Shown here piece after piece: positions 40,923 to 49,435 of a stretch of DNA of 64,000 nucleotides; within the stretch, counting starts at the first letter, position 1; the number at the start of each line of letters is the position of its first letter. The DNA is from Pygmaiobacter massiliensis (lineage in GTDB: Bacteria; Bacillota; Clostridia; Oscillospirales; Ruminococcaceae): contig NZ_OAML01000003.1 of the NCBI RefSeq assembly GCF_900199435.1, positions 1,753,166 through 1,817,165 of the forward strand, in the 5' to 3' direction. The notes beneath the pieces are model-generated. The model saw only the letters and a list, made by a program, of their open reading frames with translations, did no database searches and was not told where the DNA came from. The translations under genes were made by a program, and so were the position numbers.

Positions 40923-43085
40923 ATGTCTGATTTATTGAATAAGGGCCGCGTCACGATTCCTACCGACGTAGACGTTGTGCCGCAGACGCTGGAGCTGATG
41001 CGCCGTTGGGGCGCAGATGCCATCCGCGACTGCGACGGTACCGCCTACCCGGAAGCGCTGAAAAACGTAGGTGCAAAGGTATACTCTACCTATTACACCA
41101 CCCGCAAGGATAACGAGTGGGCAAAAGCCAATCCCGATGAAGTGCAGCAGTGCTACATTATGACCGGCTTTTACACCGCAACCGAAAATACAGTTTCGAT
41201 TCCGCTGATGAAAGGTATTTCGCCTGAACTGATGGAAGTAAATACGCGGGACGACATTACCCGCTGGTGGGAGGTCATCGACCGCACAACCGGTGAAGTG
41301 GTACCCACTGCCGAGTGGAGCTATGCCGACGGCGCAGTAACCGTGTCGCCTGCAAAACCTTTCCACGATTATACGGTCAGCTTTCTGGCGTATCTTATCT
41401 GGGACCCGGTGCATATGTACAATGCAGTCGTCAACGACTGGAAGAACTTTGAGCACCAGATTACCTTTGATGTGCGTCAGCCCAAAACCCACAAGTTTAC
41501 AATGGAACGCCTGCGCCGCTTTATCACAGAGCATCCCTATGTGAACGTGATTCGCTATACCACTTTCTTCCATCAGTTTACACTGATGTTTGATGAGCTG
41601 AAACGCGAAAAGTTTGTAGACTGGTACGGCTATTCCGCTTCGGTCAGCCCGTATATCCTCGAGCAGTTTGAACAAGAGGTCGGCTACCGTTTCCGTCCGG
41701 AATATATCATCGATCAGGGCTACTACAACAACCAGTATCGTGTACCGAGCAAAGAGTTCAAAGACTTCCAGGCGTTCCAGCGCCGCGAAGTAGCAAAACT
41801 CGCCAAAGAGATGGTAGACATCACCCACGAATGTGGCTGCGAGGCGATGATGTTCCTCGGTGACCACTGGATTGGCACCGAGCCGTTTATGGAAGAGTTC
41901 GGCACTATTGGCCTCGATGCCGTCGTGGGCAGCGTAGGCAATGGCTCTACTTTGCGCTTGATTTCTGACCTCCCCGGCGTAAAATATACCGAAGGACGTC
42001 TGCTGCCCTACTTCTTCCCTGATACTTTCCACGAGGGTGGAGACCCGGTACGCGAAGCGAAAGAGAACTGGGTCACGGCACGCCGCGCCATTCTGCGCAA
42101 GCCCATTGACCGCATCGGCTATGGCGGTTACCTCAAACTTGCCTGCGATTTTCCAGAGTTTATCGACTATGTGGAAAGCGTTTGCAACGAGTTCCGCGAG
42201 CTGTATGATAACATCAAAGGCACCACCCCTTACTGCGTCAAAACCGTAGCGGTGCTGAATAGTTGGGGCAAAATGCGCGCATGGGGTGCCCACATGGTGC
42301 ATCATGCACTCTACCAAAAGCAGAATTACAGCTACGCCGGTGTTATTGAAGCCCTTTCCGGCGCGCCGTTTGATGTGCGCTTTATCAGCTTTGAGGATAT
42401 CAAAAACGATAAGAACGTGCTCGATGGAGTAGATGTACTCATCAACGTTGGCGATGCAGATACTGCCCACACAGGCGGTGTGGCATGGGAGGATGCAGAC
42501 ATCCTCGCAGCAGTAAAAGAGTTTGTCTACAACGGCGGCGGTATCGTCGGCGTGGGCGAGCCGAGCGGACATCAGCGCGAAGGACGCTTTTTGCAGCTGG
42601 CAGGTGTATTTGGCATAGAAAAAGAAACCGGATTCACCTTGAACTACGACAAGTATAATTGGGACGAGGAGACTAATCACTTTATTTTGCAGGACTGCAC
42701 AAAACCCATTGACTTTGGCGAAGGCAAAAAGAATATGTACGCCTTTGAAGGCACAACAATTCTCTGCCAGCGTGAAAAAGAAGTTCAGATGGCAGTGCAT
42801 GAGTTTGGCAAAGGTCGCGCAGTTTACCTCAGCGGTCTGCCGTATAGCTTTGAGAACAGTCGTTTGCTGTACCGCAGCATTTTGTGGAGCACCCACGACG
42901 AAAAGAATCTGCATAAATGGTTCTCCTCCAACTTCAATGTGGAAGTCCACGCTTATGTGAAAAACGGCAAGTATTGTGTGGTCAACAACACCTACGAACC
43001 ACAGACCACTACAGTGTACCGTGGCGATGGCAGCAGCTTTTCGCTGTCACTGGAGGCCAACGAGATTAAGTGGTACGAGATTTAA
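40923..43085 (+). CDS. lnpA: 1,3-beta-galactosyl-N-acetylhexosamine phosphorylase (GH112)
   Basis: The 720-residue enzyme phosphorolyses galacto-N-biose or lacto-N-biose to galactose 1-phosphate and the free N-acetylhexosamine, in the cytoplasm. The length equals the family norm. Characteristic segments are GRVTIPTDVD at the start, NVIRYTTFFHQFTLMFDE, WYGYSASVSPYILEQFE, and FLGDHWIGTEP in which Asp314 corresponds to the catalytic Asp313 of the Bifidobacterium longum enzyme. It closes an operon of binding protein, two permeases and a small membrane protein under an AraC regulator. No galactose-1-phosphate or HexNAc kinase genes follow, so the rest of the Leloir-type route is elsewhere. Confidence 0.96.
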   Translation: MSDLLNKGRVTIPTDVDVVPQTLELMRRWGADAIRDCDGTAYPEALKNVGAKVYSTYYTTRKDNEWAKANPDEVQQCYIMTGFYTATENTVSIPLMKGISPELMEVNTRDDITRWWEVIDRTTGEVVPTAEWSYADGAVTVSPAKPFHDYTVSFLAYLIWDPVHMYNAVVNDWKNFEHQITFDVRQPKTHKFTMERLRRFITEHPYVNVIRYTTFFHQFTLMFDELKREKFVDWYGYSASVSPYILEQFEQEVGYRFRPEYIIDQGYYNNQYRVPSKEFKDFQAFQRREVAKLAKEMVDITHECGCEAMMFLGDHWIGTEPFMEEFGTIGLDAVVGSVGNGSTLRLISDLPGVKYTEGRLLPYFFPDTFHEGGDPVREAKENWVTARRAILRKPIDRIGYGGYLKLACDFPEFIDYVESVCNEFRELYDNIKGTTPYCVKTVAVLNSWGKMRAWGAHMVHHALYQKQNYSYAGVIEALSGAPFDVRFISFEDIKNDKNVLDGVDVLINVGDADTAHTGGVAWEDADILAAVKEFVYNGGGIVGVGEPSGHQREGRFLQLAGVFGIEKETGFTLNYDKYNWDEETNHFILQDCTKPIDFGEGKKNMYAFEGTTILCQREKEVQMAVHEFGKGRAVYLSGLPYSFENSRLLYRSILWSTHDEKNLHKWFSSNFNVEVHAYVKNGKYCVVNNTYEPQTTTVYRGDGSSFSLSLEANEIKWYEI

Positions 43086-43121
43086 TTTTGTACTGGCAAG
43101 CCAACTGCAATAAACACTTAT

Positions 43122-43177
43122 AGCAACACCCCTTGCGGCAGCCATTTCGGCTGTTGCAAGGGGTGTTGCTTTTTTTA
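43122..43177 (+). terminator. Terminator of the lnpA operon
   Basis: A 22-bp stem, 43122-43143 with 43149-43170 (AGCAACACCCCTTGC lower part, two G-U pairs near the ATTTC loop), is followed by T7. Confidence 0.96.
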
Positions 43178-43223
43178 TGAAAGCTGCGTGTCGAAAAAGT
43201 GAAAGACGCATGCTTTTGCGGAG

Positions 43224-43697
43224 CTAGTTTTTGGGAGCAGACGGTGAAGGAACCACGATTTTTTCAATAGCATATTTTCCTTCCGCAACCGTCAGCACGG
43301 CCATCGTAATAGCTTGGTCAAAGCGGCGCGGGCCGCAGCTGCCAGGATTGAGCCACAGGCGTCCATCTACGGTCTGCTCAAAATATTTATGCGAGTGGCC
43401 AAATACGACTATTTCTGCTTCGTCCAGCTTTGCGGGGATATCTTTTTTATTATGCACCATAAAAAACGAAAGCCCATCAATGGTTGCGGTAAGCTGCTCG
43501 GGCAACAGCGCTGCCCAGTCTTTGTCATTATTGCCGCGCACAATATAAAGCGGTGCAACGCTGCGTAGCGTTTCTACAATTTCTGGCTTGTTGATATCCC
43601 CGGCGTGGAAAATGCAGTCACAGCTCTGCACAACTTCCAGCACCTCTGGCCGCAACAGGCCGTGAGTATCTGATAAAACAGCAATACGAGTGGGCAT
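43224..43697 (-). CDS. Calcineurin-like metallophosphoesterase (YfcE/MJ0936 type)
   Basis: The 157-residue phosphodiesterase has all motifs of the small dimetal family: LSDTHG, HAGD, RGNND, MVHN (in place of VxHG) and GHSHKYF, ending LNPGSCGPRR. Such enzymes hydrolyse phosphodiesters in vitro; the physiological substrate is unknown. It lies 21 bp upstream of the terminator side and follows the DUF6933-like gene on the same strand with 21 bp between them. Confidence 0.92.
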   Translation of the reverse strand: MPTRIAVLSDTHGLLRPEVLEVVQSCDCIFHAGDINKPEIVETLRSVAPLYIVRGNNDKDWAALLPEQLTATIDGLSFFMVHNKKDIPAKLDEAEIVVFGHSHKYFEQTVDGRLWLNPGSCGPRRFDQAITMAVLTVAEGKYAIEKIVVPSPSAPKN

Positions 43698-43718
43698 ATA
43701 GAAAGTCTCCTTTGTCAG

Positions 43719-44222
43719 TTAATATTGCAATAGTGCTGCCAGATGTTCAAAAGCAGATGCTTTTTGCTCGCGCGCAGCGCAGCGGCAGGGGATTTCGTTT
43801 ACCGAATGATTGAGCAGTGTCTGCCACTGCTGCTCGACATCTACCGTATAATCCAAAGCAGTAACATCATCCCATGCACGGTTTAAATAAGCGACCTCGC
43901 GCCGACCGTGCGTTTTGGTCTGCTGTGGTGTGCCTGCGCGCTCAAGGTAATTACATATAGCTTCTTGTGGTATAGCGGCCTCCAGTAAGCTGCGCTCGAT
44001 ACCGCTGTATGCGATAACGTTTAGGTTGTCCCAATCCGCAACGGACATTGCATAAAGCGCAAAGGTGAAGCGGCTGGCGCAATGTACTGCTAAAAGGCTT
44101 GGTTCGCCATGCAACAGGATTTTATGCAAATCCCAGCAATACAGCGTGTCCAGTGGCTCGCCATAACAAAGCGTCTTAATATGTAGAAATCGCTGCAAAG
44201 GAATGGTTAAACCAAACTGCAT
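43719..44222 (-). CDS. DUF6933-like protein of unknown function
   Basis: The 167-residue soluble protein starts at ATG 44220-44222 behind AAGGAG. It shows the pattern WDLHKILLHGEPSLLAVHCASRFTFALY, resembling DUF6933 proteins in which a short strand-helix unit precedes a hydrophobic beta core, and a C-terminal LNRAWDDVTALDYTVD segment. No catalytic motif is evident. It is probably co-transcribed with the phosphodiesterase. Confidence 0.6.
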   Translation of the reverse strand: MQFGLTIPLQRFLHIKTLCYGEPLDTLYCWDLHKILLHGEPSLLAVHCASRFTFALYAMSVADWDNLNVIAYSGIERSLLEAAIPQEAICNYLERAGTPQQTKTHGRREVAYLNRAWDDVTALDYTVDVEQQWQTLLNHSVNEIPCRCAAREQKASAFEHLAALLQY

Positions 44223-44272
44223 GGGAAAATCTCCTTTTAAAAGAGTACGTATCGGCAAATAGATGATAAATA

Positions 44273-44306
44273 AAAACAGTCGACCGCAAAAGCAATCGAC
44301 TGTTTT
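44273..44306 (-). terminator. Terminator of the organosulfur operon
   Basis: An 11-bp perfect stem, 44273-44283 with 44296-44306 (AAAACAGTCGA arm), has a 12-nt loop and a U-rich tail on the minus strand, ~75 bp past the alkylsulfatase stop. Confidence 0.85.
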
Positions 44307-44379
44307 GGTGCGAGCGTTCATAAGGACAAACTTGTAAAGTCGCATGAGAAAAGGAAATCCGGCAGCAAACAGACGAATA

Positions 44380-46110
44380 TTACTGAAAACAAAACGGCAT
44401 GTCCACAAACGGGGTAAATGCATCGAAGCAATTAAAAAACTCTGACAAAATCTTTTCGTCAGACACCTGCAAATCTCCGCTTTGATTTGCATCGCAGGGT
44501 GTCACGTCCTTAGCCATAAGTTTTGCAAACATCACATGAGACACGGTGCATTCACAATCAAGCTTTTCGGTGTATATCTCATGCGGTCCGTGCACCTGCA
44601 ACACGCCTTTGCGTATTTGCAACACAAAGCATTCTCCCTCTATATTGCATTTTACAGCCATATTTGTCCCAAAGGTCTTGGGGCCATTCAGCTTTACCTT
44701 CATTGCTTCCAGCATATTGTAAGTGGACACATCCAAAAAGCTCTCTGAGAAGGGCGGGAATCCGCCATTTGTGCCCATGTGCTTCACGATTTCCTCAAAT
44801 GCGCCCTCCAGCTCAATGGCACAGGTTAAATACCAGTTTCTCCAGGTCGCATTTTCGCTGGCGTATCCCATCATGCGGCAAGCCGTGGCCTTCACCTGTC
44901 TTGCTGTTATATCGTTGAAATCTATCCGCACAAGATGAGAAGCTAGCTCTGATGCCCATTCGTATTCCTTGTCTTCTAACGACTGTTGCGCAGCCATTAA
45001 GACGTTTTCTCGCCCACCCATAAGCTTGATATAGCGCTTTGACGCTTCCGTCGCACTGATTGGATTGAGCGCAGTGGGTTCCCCATTAAACCAACCCAGG
45101 TAATTATCATAAATTGCCCGAACCGCTTGGCGGAACGTGCCATAAAACTCGCCCATTCGGTCAGCCTGAAAAAGATGGGGTGGCAAGGTGCCGATTTCGT
45201 CCATAATTGCCTCGATGGTATTTCCCTGATTGAGTAAGCGTACCGTTTGGTCGTGGGCATACTGTATGGCATCACCATAATCGCTTAACAGCTTCTCGCA
45301 GGCCTCTTTGCCCTCCAAGGGTCGAATATGACAGCCAACAATGGAGTCAGGATGATAAGTGCGCAAGGTTTCTACGGCCTTGTACCACTTTTTCGCATCT
45401 CGCGTTTGGCCGCGAACGGTGTAAATATTGGGGAAGGATTCTCCCTGTAGCACCTCTGCTACGTGGAGCACCTTTTCCTTTTTAAAGTAAACGGCAATTT
45501 CATCAGCAGCTTCGGATTCCACAAAAAAAATCTCCATCTCTACGCCGCTGACAGTCAATGAAAAAGTCTCGTTACTATTCACGATGGTATTTGGCGTAAC
45601 AAAACGCGTAATACCCTTGTCTAGCACTGGGCCTAAGCCGAGGTTGACTGCGCCGTGCTCGCCTTTAGGCAATAAATTGCCATACATCCAAACTGCCCGG
45701 CCCATTCGGATATCCAAAAGCTCACTGCTACTCTGGGCAACGTTTTTTACGAGCTCCTCGTGACCGACCACAAGCACCGAGCCGTTATCCGATTCTTGCT
45801 GCGACACACAAGCAGTCATGCCACCCCAGTGATCTCCATGGTTGTGGGTCAGAATGAACGCTTTTACAGGCAAGTCTGTAATCTTTCGAAATTCCTTCAT
45901 AATTTCTTCCATGGAGCCAATGGTTTCACTGGCATCCACGAGTATAATACCGTCATCGCCCACAATCATGGTGGGATAATTTAATGCATATCCCACTGCT
46001 GAGTAAATGTTCTCTCCAATTTTATAGATTTTCTGTTCCATAACATGAGAATGCTCAGATAATCTGGGGTTAATAAACTGAGATTTTTCAGTATAAGCTA
46101 GATTTTTCAT
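44380..46110 (-). CDS. Alkylsulfatase-like metallo-beta-lactamase-fold hydrolase with SCP2-like C-terminus
   Basis: The 576-residue protein resembles SdsA1/BDS1-type alkylsulfatases, which split primary or secondary alkyl sulphates with two zinc ions. The zinc motif THNHGDHWGG lies near residues 87-96, with further ligands likely in AEVLQGESFPN and GCHIRP. A helical dimerisation region (~300-440) and SCP2/sterol-carrier-like C-terminal domain (~450-570) follow, as in SdsA1. No signal peptide is present, so it is cytoplasmic, unlike many proteobacterial relatives; substrates would have to be imported, matching the MFS gene upstream. AAGGAAGG precedes the ATG. It is the last gene of the MerR-controlled operon. 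Confidence 0.85.
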   Translation of the reverse strand: MKNLAYTEKSQFINPRLSEHSHVMEQKIYKIGENIYSAVGYALNYPTMIVGDDGIILVDASETIGSMEEIMKEFRKITDLPVKAFILTHNHGDHWGGMTACVSQQESDNGSVLVVGHEELVKNVAQSSSELLDIRMGRAVWMYGNLLPKGEHGAVNLGLGPVLDKGITRFVTPNTIVNSNETFSLTVSGVEMEIFFVESEAADEIAVYFKKEKVLHVAEVLQGESFPNIYTVRGQTRDAKKWYKAVETLRTYHPDSIVGCHIRPLEGKEACEKLLSDYGDAIQYAHDQTVRLLNQGNTIEAIMDEIGTLPPHLFQADRMGEFYGTFRQAVRAIYDNYLGWFNGEPTALNPISATEASKRYIKLMGGRENVLMAAQQSLEDKEYEWASELASHLVRIDFNDITARQVKATACRMMGYASENATWRNWYLTCAIELEGAFEEIVKHMGTNGGFPPFSESFLDVSTYNMLEAMKVKLNGPKTFGTNMAVKCNIEGECFVLQIRKGVLQVHGPHEIYTEKLDCECTVSHVMFAKLMAKDVTPCDANQSGDLQVSDEKILSEFFNCFDAFTPFVDMPFCFQ

Positions 46111-46137
46111 AATAGATCCTTCCTTTTCTTGTAGTAA

Positions 46138-47394
46138 CTAATTGTTTTGGGACAGGGCTTTCTTTCCTTTAAAGCCCAGCAGGATTGCAAGGGTTCCAAT
46201 GAGAATAAACGCCGTCATAATTCCCAGCACCCACAAATAGGTTCCGGTCAGGTCAAATACAAAGCCATAGACAGGCAGAAGCAGTACAGTGGCCAGGGGC
46301 GGCCCCATCATCACATTGGCGTAGATGGCTTCGTAGTCCTTTCCTCCAAAAAAATCTTGGGTAAGAAGTGGCGCCAAAACCGGTATTCCCATGGAAGCAA
46401 GACCCAAAAGAAAGCCGCCGGCTGTCATAATAATAATTGACACCTTACCAAATGCCAAACTACCAACTGCAAGCAAGGCAGTTGCCAGAATAATTACCGT
46501 GGTTTTGTATACGCCTATTTTATCGCTGATCACACCTATGAGTAAGGCTCCTACCGTGCTGCCAATCATGGATATGGATAAGATCGTGCTCATTTGTGAG
46601 GAGGAAAACCCAATGGAGTCTCCATAGGTTGCTACATGTTGAGAAAAAGCACCCACCGCTGTAATCGAAATCATAAACAAAACCAGCATATAAAAAGGTT
46701 TTGATTTAACGGCAGTTTTCAGCGCAATTCCAGAGCTGCTTGCTGCGACAGACCTCCCTTGCTCAGAGGAGCCTGTCTCATAGGGGGATAGACCTTTATC
46801 CGACGGCTTATTTTTTATTGCAAACAGGTTGACAATTACGATTACAACCGCAATGAACAGACCGATATACATATAGGTTTGCTGCCAGCCAATGCCCTTA
46901 ATCATATTGAGAACCAAGGGTTGAATGACTGCGCCAAACAAGCCAACACAAGCCATTAGTATGCCCAACGCCGTGCCGGTTTTGCTCTTAAACCAACGGT
47001 TAATGAGAACCGGGCCAACAAGGTTTACTAGAACGGCTCCACCGATGCCCATTGGAATGGCAAGAAGGTAAAAGCCGATTACCGAGGTCATAAATCCCAT
47101 GCCAATAAAGCTCGCGCATTGTAAGGCTGTGGCAATAAAAATAAGGGTTTTGGTGCTCATTTTGTTGATAAGATTGCCTGCAATTGGCATAAACAGCATT
47201 GTAGCGATGGACGATACACTAAAATATATAGAAAGCGTACCTACACCAACACCCAGCGTCTCTGACACAGGAGCAAGAAAAAGTCCTCCTGTGTTATTGA
47301 TACCGGCTGCTGAAAGGCTGCGTATCACACACATTGCGATTAAAACAATCCATGCGTAATGGAAGCTTGAATGTCGCTTAGCTTCTTTGTTCAT
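46138..47394 (-). CDS. MFS transporter, OFA/monocarboxylate-like
   Basis: The 418-residue permease has twelve predicted helices and OFA-like signatures: YAWIVLIAMCVIRSL at the N-terminus, RWFKSKTGTALGILMACVG near 130-150, and GVISDKIG in the second half. The central loop (~195-225) is Ser-rich. OFA-family members move organic anions such as oxalate, formate or short carboxylates. Sitting between TauE/SafE and the alkylsulfatase, it is a candidate importer for an organosulphate, inferred from context. A good GGAGAT site precedes the ATG. Confidence 0.87.
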   Translation of the reverse strand: MNKEAKRHSSFHYAWIVLIAMCVIRSLSAAGINNTGGLFLAPVSETLGVGVGTLSIYFSVSSIATMLFMPIAGNLINKMSTKTLIFIATALQCASFIGMGFMTSVIGFYLLAIPMGIGGAVLVNLVGPVLINRWFKSKTGTALGILMACVGLFGAVIQPLVLNMIKGIGWQQTYMYIGLFIAVVIVIVNLFAIKNKPSDKGLSPYETGSSEQGRSVAASSSGIALKTAVKSKPFYMLVLFMISITAVGAFSQHVATYGDSIGFSSSQMSTILSISMIGSTVGALLIGVISDKIGVYKTTVIILATALLAVGSLAFGKVSIIIMTAGGFLLGLASMGIPVLAPLLTQDFFGGKDYEAIYANVMMGPPLATVLLLPVYGFVFDLTGTYLWVLGIMTAFILIGTLAILLGFKGKKALSQNN

Positions 47395-47416
47395 TAAAAT
47401 ATCTCCTTTTTTACTG

Positions 47417-48199
47417 TTAAAGAGGGAATAAACACTTTAGAGAATTGATGATGCCGACGGCAATAATAACTACGGTGGTTGCATTAAAAACCGTAGTCAT
47501 CTGAGCTACCTTCAGCTTTTTGTTTAGCGTTGACCCAATAAATCCTCCGAGAATACCGGCGGGAATCATAAGCCAAAGCATAGTCAAATCTTGTCCAACA
47601 AATCCACCACTCAAGGCCGTGGTTATAAGTTTTGAGGCTTGAGAAAAGAAAATTAATAAAATGGAGTTCACAGCTGCTTGCTTTGGCTCCATTGCAAATA
47701 GCAATGAAAGGGCAACAATGTTGATGGGGCCTCCGCCAATGCCTAAAAAAGAGGATGCTGTCCCTAAGCAAATACCTGTCACAATTATGATTAATGGATT
47801 TTTCAAGCGAAAGGTTGCCTTTTCCCGAAACTTATTTGTGTAAATCAAAACGCAGATTAACAGAAGGACTAATATGGCATTTTGAACAAATATGACCGAG
47901 TTCGCATGAGCAACCGTTTTGAGAAGCCTACTAAACAAAAAATTTCCAATATAACCCCCTAAAAAGGCTCCAGCTGCTAGAAAAATTCCGATTTTGTATT
48001 CAATTTTTGTCTTATAGATGATATGTCTGCCAATTGATACAATCGACATAGACAACACGGTAAAGGCTGAAAGGATATTAATTGTTGTAATCGGGTGTTC
48101 ACCAAGCAAATCCAGCACTGGCTTGATGATAACACCGCCGCCTAAGCCCGAAATAGCCCCTATAATAGAAGCAATTAAGGCAACCAACAGATATAGAAT
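47417..48199 (-). CDS. TauE/SafE (TSUP) family sulphur-anion exporter-like protein, start uncertain
   Basis: The ~256-260-residue membrane protein has about eight helices. Two repeats carry the family motif: AISGLGGGVIIKPVLD near the N-terminus and ASSFLGIGGGPINIVALS in the middle. TSUP proteins export sulphite, sulphonates or sulphoacetate or import thiosulphate. The start is unclear: the frame has no ATG or GTG at the expected place. AGAGGTAGG is 8-12 bp before an ATT codon (48197-48199), while the TTG at 48187 is ~20 bp away; the helix reads best from ATT. It is the first gene of the MerR-controlled operon. Confidence 0.83.
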   Translation of the reverse strand: MLYLLVALIASIIGAISGLGGGVIIKPVLDLLGEHPITTINILSAFTVLSMSIVSIGRHIIYKTKIEYKIGIFLAAGAFLGGYIGNFLFSRLLKTVAHANSVIFVQNAILVLLLICVLIYTNKFREKATFRLKNPLIIIVTGICLGTASSFLGIGGGPINIVALSLLFAMEPKQAAVNSILLIFFSQASKLITTALSGGFVGQDLTMLWLMIPAGILGGFIGSTLNKKLKVAQMTTVFNATTVVIIAVGIINSLKCLFPL

Positions 48200-48273
48200 A
48201 TGATCACCTACCTCTTAAATTTAAATTCATAGCTATGATAATAGGGATAGCAGAGCCGCAAGGGGTAAGAGCC

Positions 48274-48337
48274 TTGCAATCGTGCGCCTGGCTTGCTATA
48301 ATCGAGATTATAAAGCTTGGAGTAACTCCAAAGTCAA
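48274..48337. promoter_or_regulatory. Back-to-back promoters with MerR operator
   Basis: Minus strand: TTGACT (48332-48337) and TATAAT (48307-48312) are 19 bp apart. The over-long spacer contains the dyad TTGGAGT-ACTCCAA (48317-48331), the hallmark of MerR-activated promoters; it reads into tauE, MFS and alkylsulfatase genes. Plus strand: TTGCAA (48274-48279), 17 bp, TATAAT (48297-48302) reads into the MerR gene, whose transcript start would fall just before the operator. A second dyad TATAATC/GATTATA (48297-48312) combines both -10 elements. Confidence 0.9.
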
Positions 48338-48356
48338 TACTTGTTTGGAGAAAAAT

Positions 48357-49157
48357 ATGGGTAAATTATATGCAATCGGTGAATTTGCAAAGCTAGCACA
48401 GGTGTCTACAGACACCTTGCGTTTTTATGATAAAATCAATTTGCTCAAACCAGAGGAAACAGACAAGTTCTCTGCGTACCGCTATTATTCCCATTCTCAG
48501 TTAATTAAGCTGGATATCATAAAAGTATGTCGAAGCTTAGGATTATCGATTGATACCATTGCAGCACTGTTTGAAGATCAAGCGGCTGCTGCCTTTGAAC
48601 AAAATTTGGTGGTACAGCAAAATGTATTACGAGAAAAAATAAAAAGTTTGGAGGATGCAGAGTCTGCCCTAACCAAGCTTGTTGACAGGTTGAGGGTGTT
48701 TGAAGAGGTGAAAAACTTAGACGGTTTTTATACCAGAACGATAAAGGCACGTACCATAGCGCTATCGGCTCAATTTGTTGACGAATCAAAAGACCCTTTG
48801 GATAACGCTCAAGTTTTTATAAATCTTGTAAAAGAACTACGTAGCAATAATATCCCGCCGGAATATGAAGGGGGATTTATTTTCGAGTTGAAAGACTGCC
48901 GCGTTGATCGCATTTTGATATTTGAGGTTGTTCCCGATTTTGTTGTTTCGAAAGGAATACAAATCAAAGCATTGCCAGGCGGTGAAGTCTTATGTATGAG
49001 ATATGAAGCGCCAAACAAAGAAGACGCAATTAAAATCTTTCTGTCAGAAGTGCAAAGAAGAAATATAAATCCAGCATTTATCATGGATGTCTATTTAATT
49101 AATGGGACATTTGATACTGCAAATAGACAGTTTGAATTGCAGTGTCCTATGACATGA
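48357..49157 (+). CDS. MerR-family activator with GyrI-like effector domain
   Basis: The 266-residue regulator begins LYAIGEFAKLAQVSTDTLRFYDKINLL, the MerR winged helix, then a coiled-coil dimerisation helix (~80-125) and a ~135-residue C-terminal domain resembling the GyrI-like ligand-binding fold (BmrR class). Cysteines of metal-sensing MerR proteins are absent, so an organic effector is expected. ATG 48357 has TTGGAG upstream. Its base composition is AT-richer than the flanking housekeeping genes. It faces the divergent operon through the 19-bp-spacer promoter, which it very probably activates when an organosulphate or amphiphile binds. Confidence 0.9.
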   Translation: MGKLYAIGEFAKLAQVSTDTLRFYDKINLLKPEETDKFSAYRYYSHSQLIKLDIIKVCRSLGLSIDTIAALFEDQAAAAFEQNLVVQQNVLREKIKSLEDAESALTKLVDRLRVFEEVKNLDGFYTRTIKARTIALSAQFVDESKDPLDNAQVFINLVKELRSNNIPPEYEGGFIFELKDCRVDRILIFEVVPDFVVSKGIQIKALPGGEVLCMRYEAPNKEDAIKIFLSEVQRRNINPAFIMDVYLINGTFDTANRQFELQCPMT

Positions 49158-49223
49158 CAAGCAAAGAGTGTGCAGGTGCTTTTGATTTTTGTCTATTGTC
49201 GTATTATTTGCTTTTAAAAATAG

Positions 49224-49265
49224 AACAGACAAATTAAGGAATGATCCCTTGATTTGTCTGTTTTT
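49224..49265 (+). terminator. Terminator of the MerR gene
   Basis: A 16-bp stem (one G-U), 49224-49239 with 49247-49262 (AACAGACAAATTAAGG arm), has a 7-nt loop and T5. Confidence 0.92.
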
Positions 49266-49372
49266 AGCATTTATAGTGAAGCGTCTAAGTGATTTGCACT
49301 GGCTTATAAATATTACCGAGTTAAAATTAATTGTTCCACAAAGATACAAGTTATAGCTTTAATTTATATAGC

Positions 49373-49405
49373 AAAACAGCGTTGGGAATTCCCCAATGCT
49401 GTTTT
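49373..49405 (-). terminator. Terminator of tRNA-Pro, symmetric
   Basis: AAAACAGCGTTGGG (49373-49386) pairs with 49392-49405 with one G-U pair and a 5-nt loop. T4 tails exist on both strands. It lies ~30 bp beyond the tRNA 3' end. Confidence 0.85.
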
Positions 49406-49435
49406 GTATTATGACCACTCGAGGGTCATTCATAT

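Noticed and set aside
40932-42950. Open minus-strand frame of 672 codons opposite lnpA
   Set aside because: Antisense shadow of the GH112 gene; composition implausible and no start signal.
44223-44379. Attachment site partner of tRNA-Pro at the far end of the AT-rich block
   Set aside because: No copy of the tRNA 3' end was found by eye near 44.3 kb, and no integrase gene is present.
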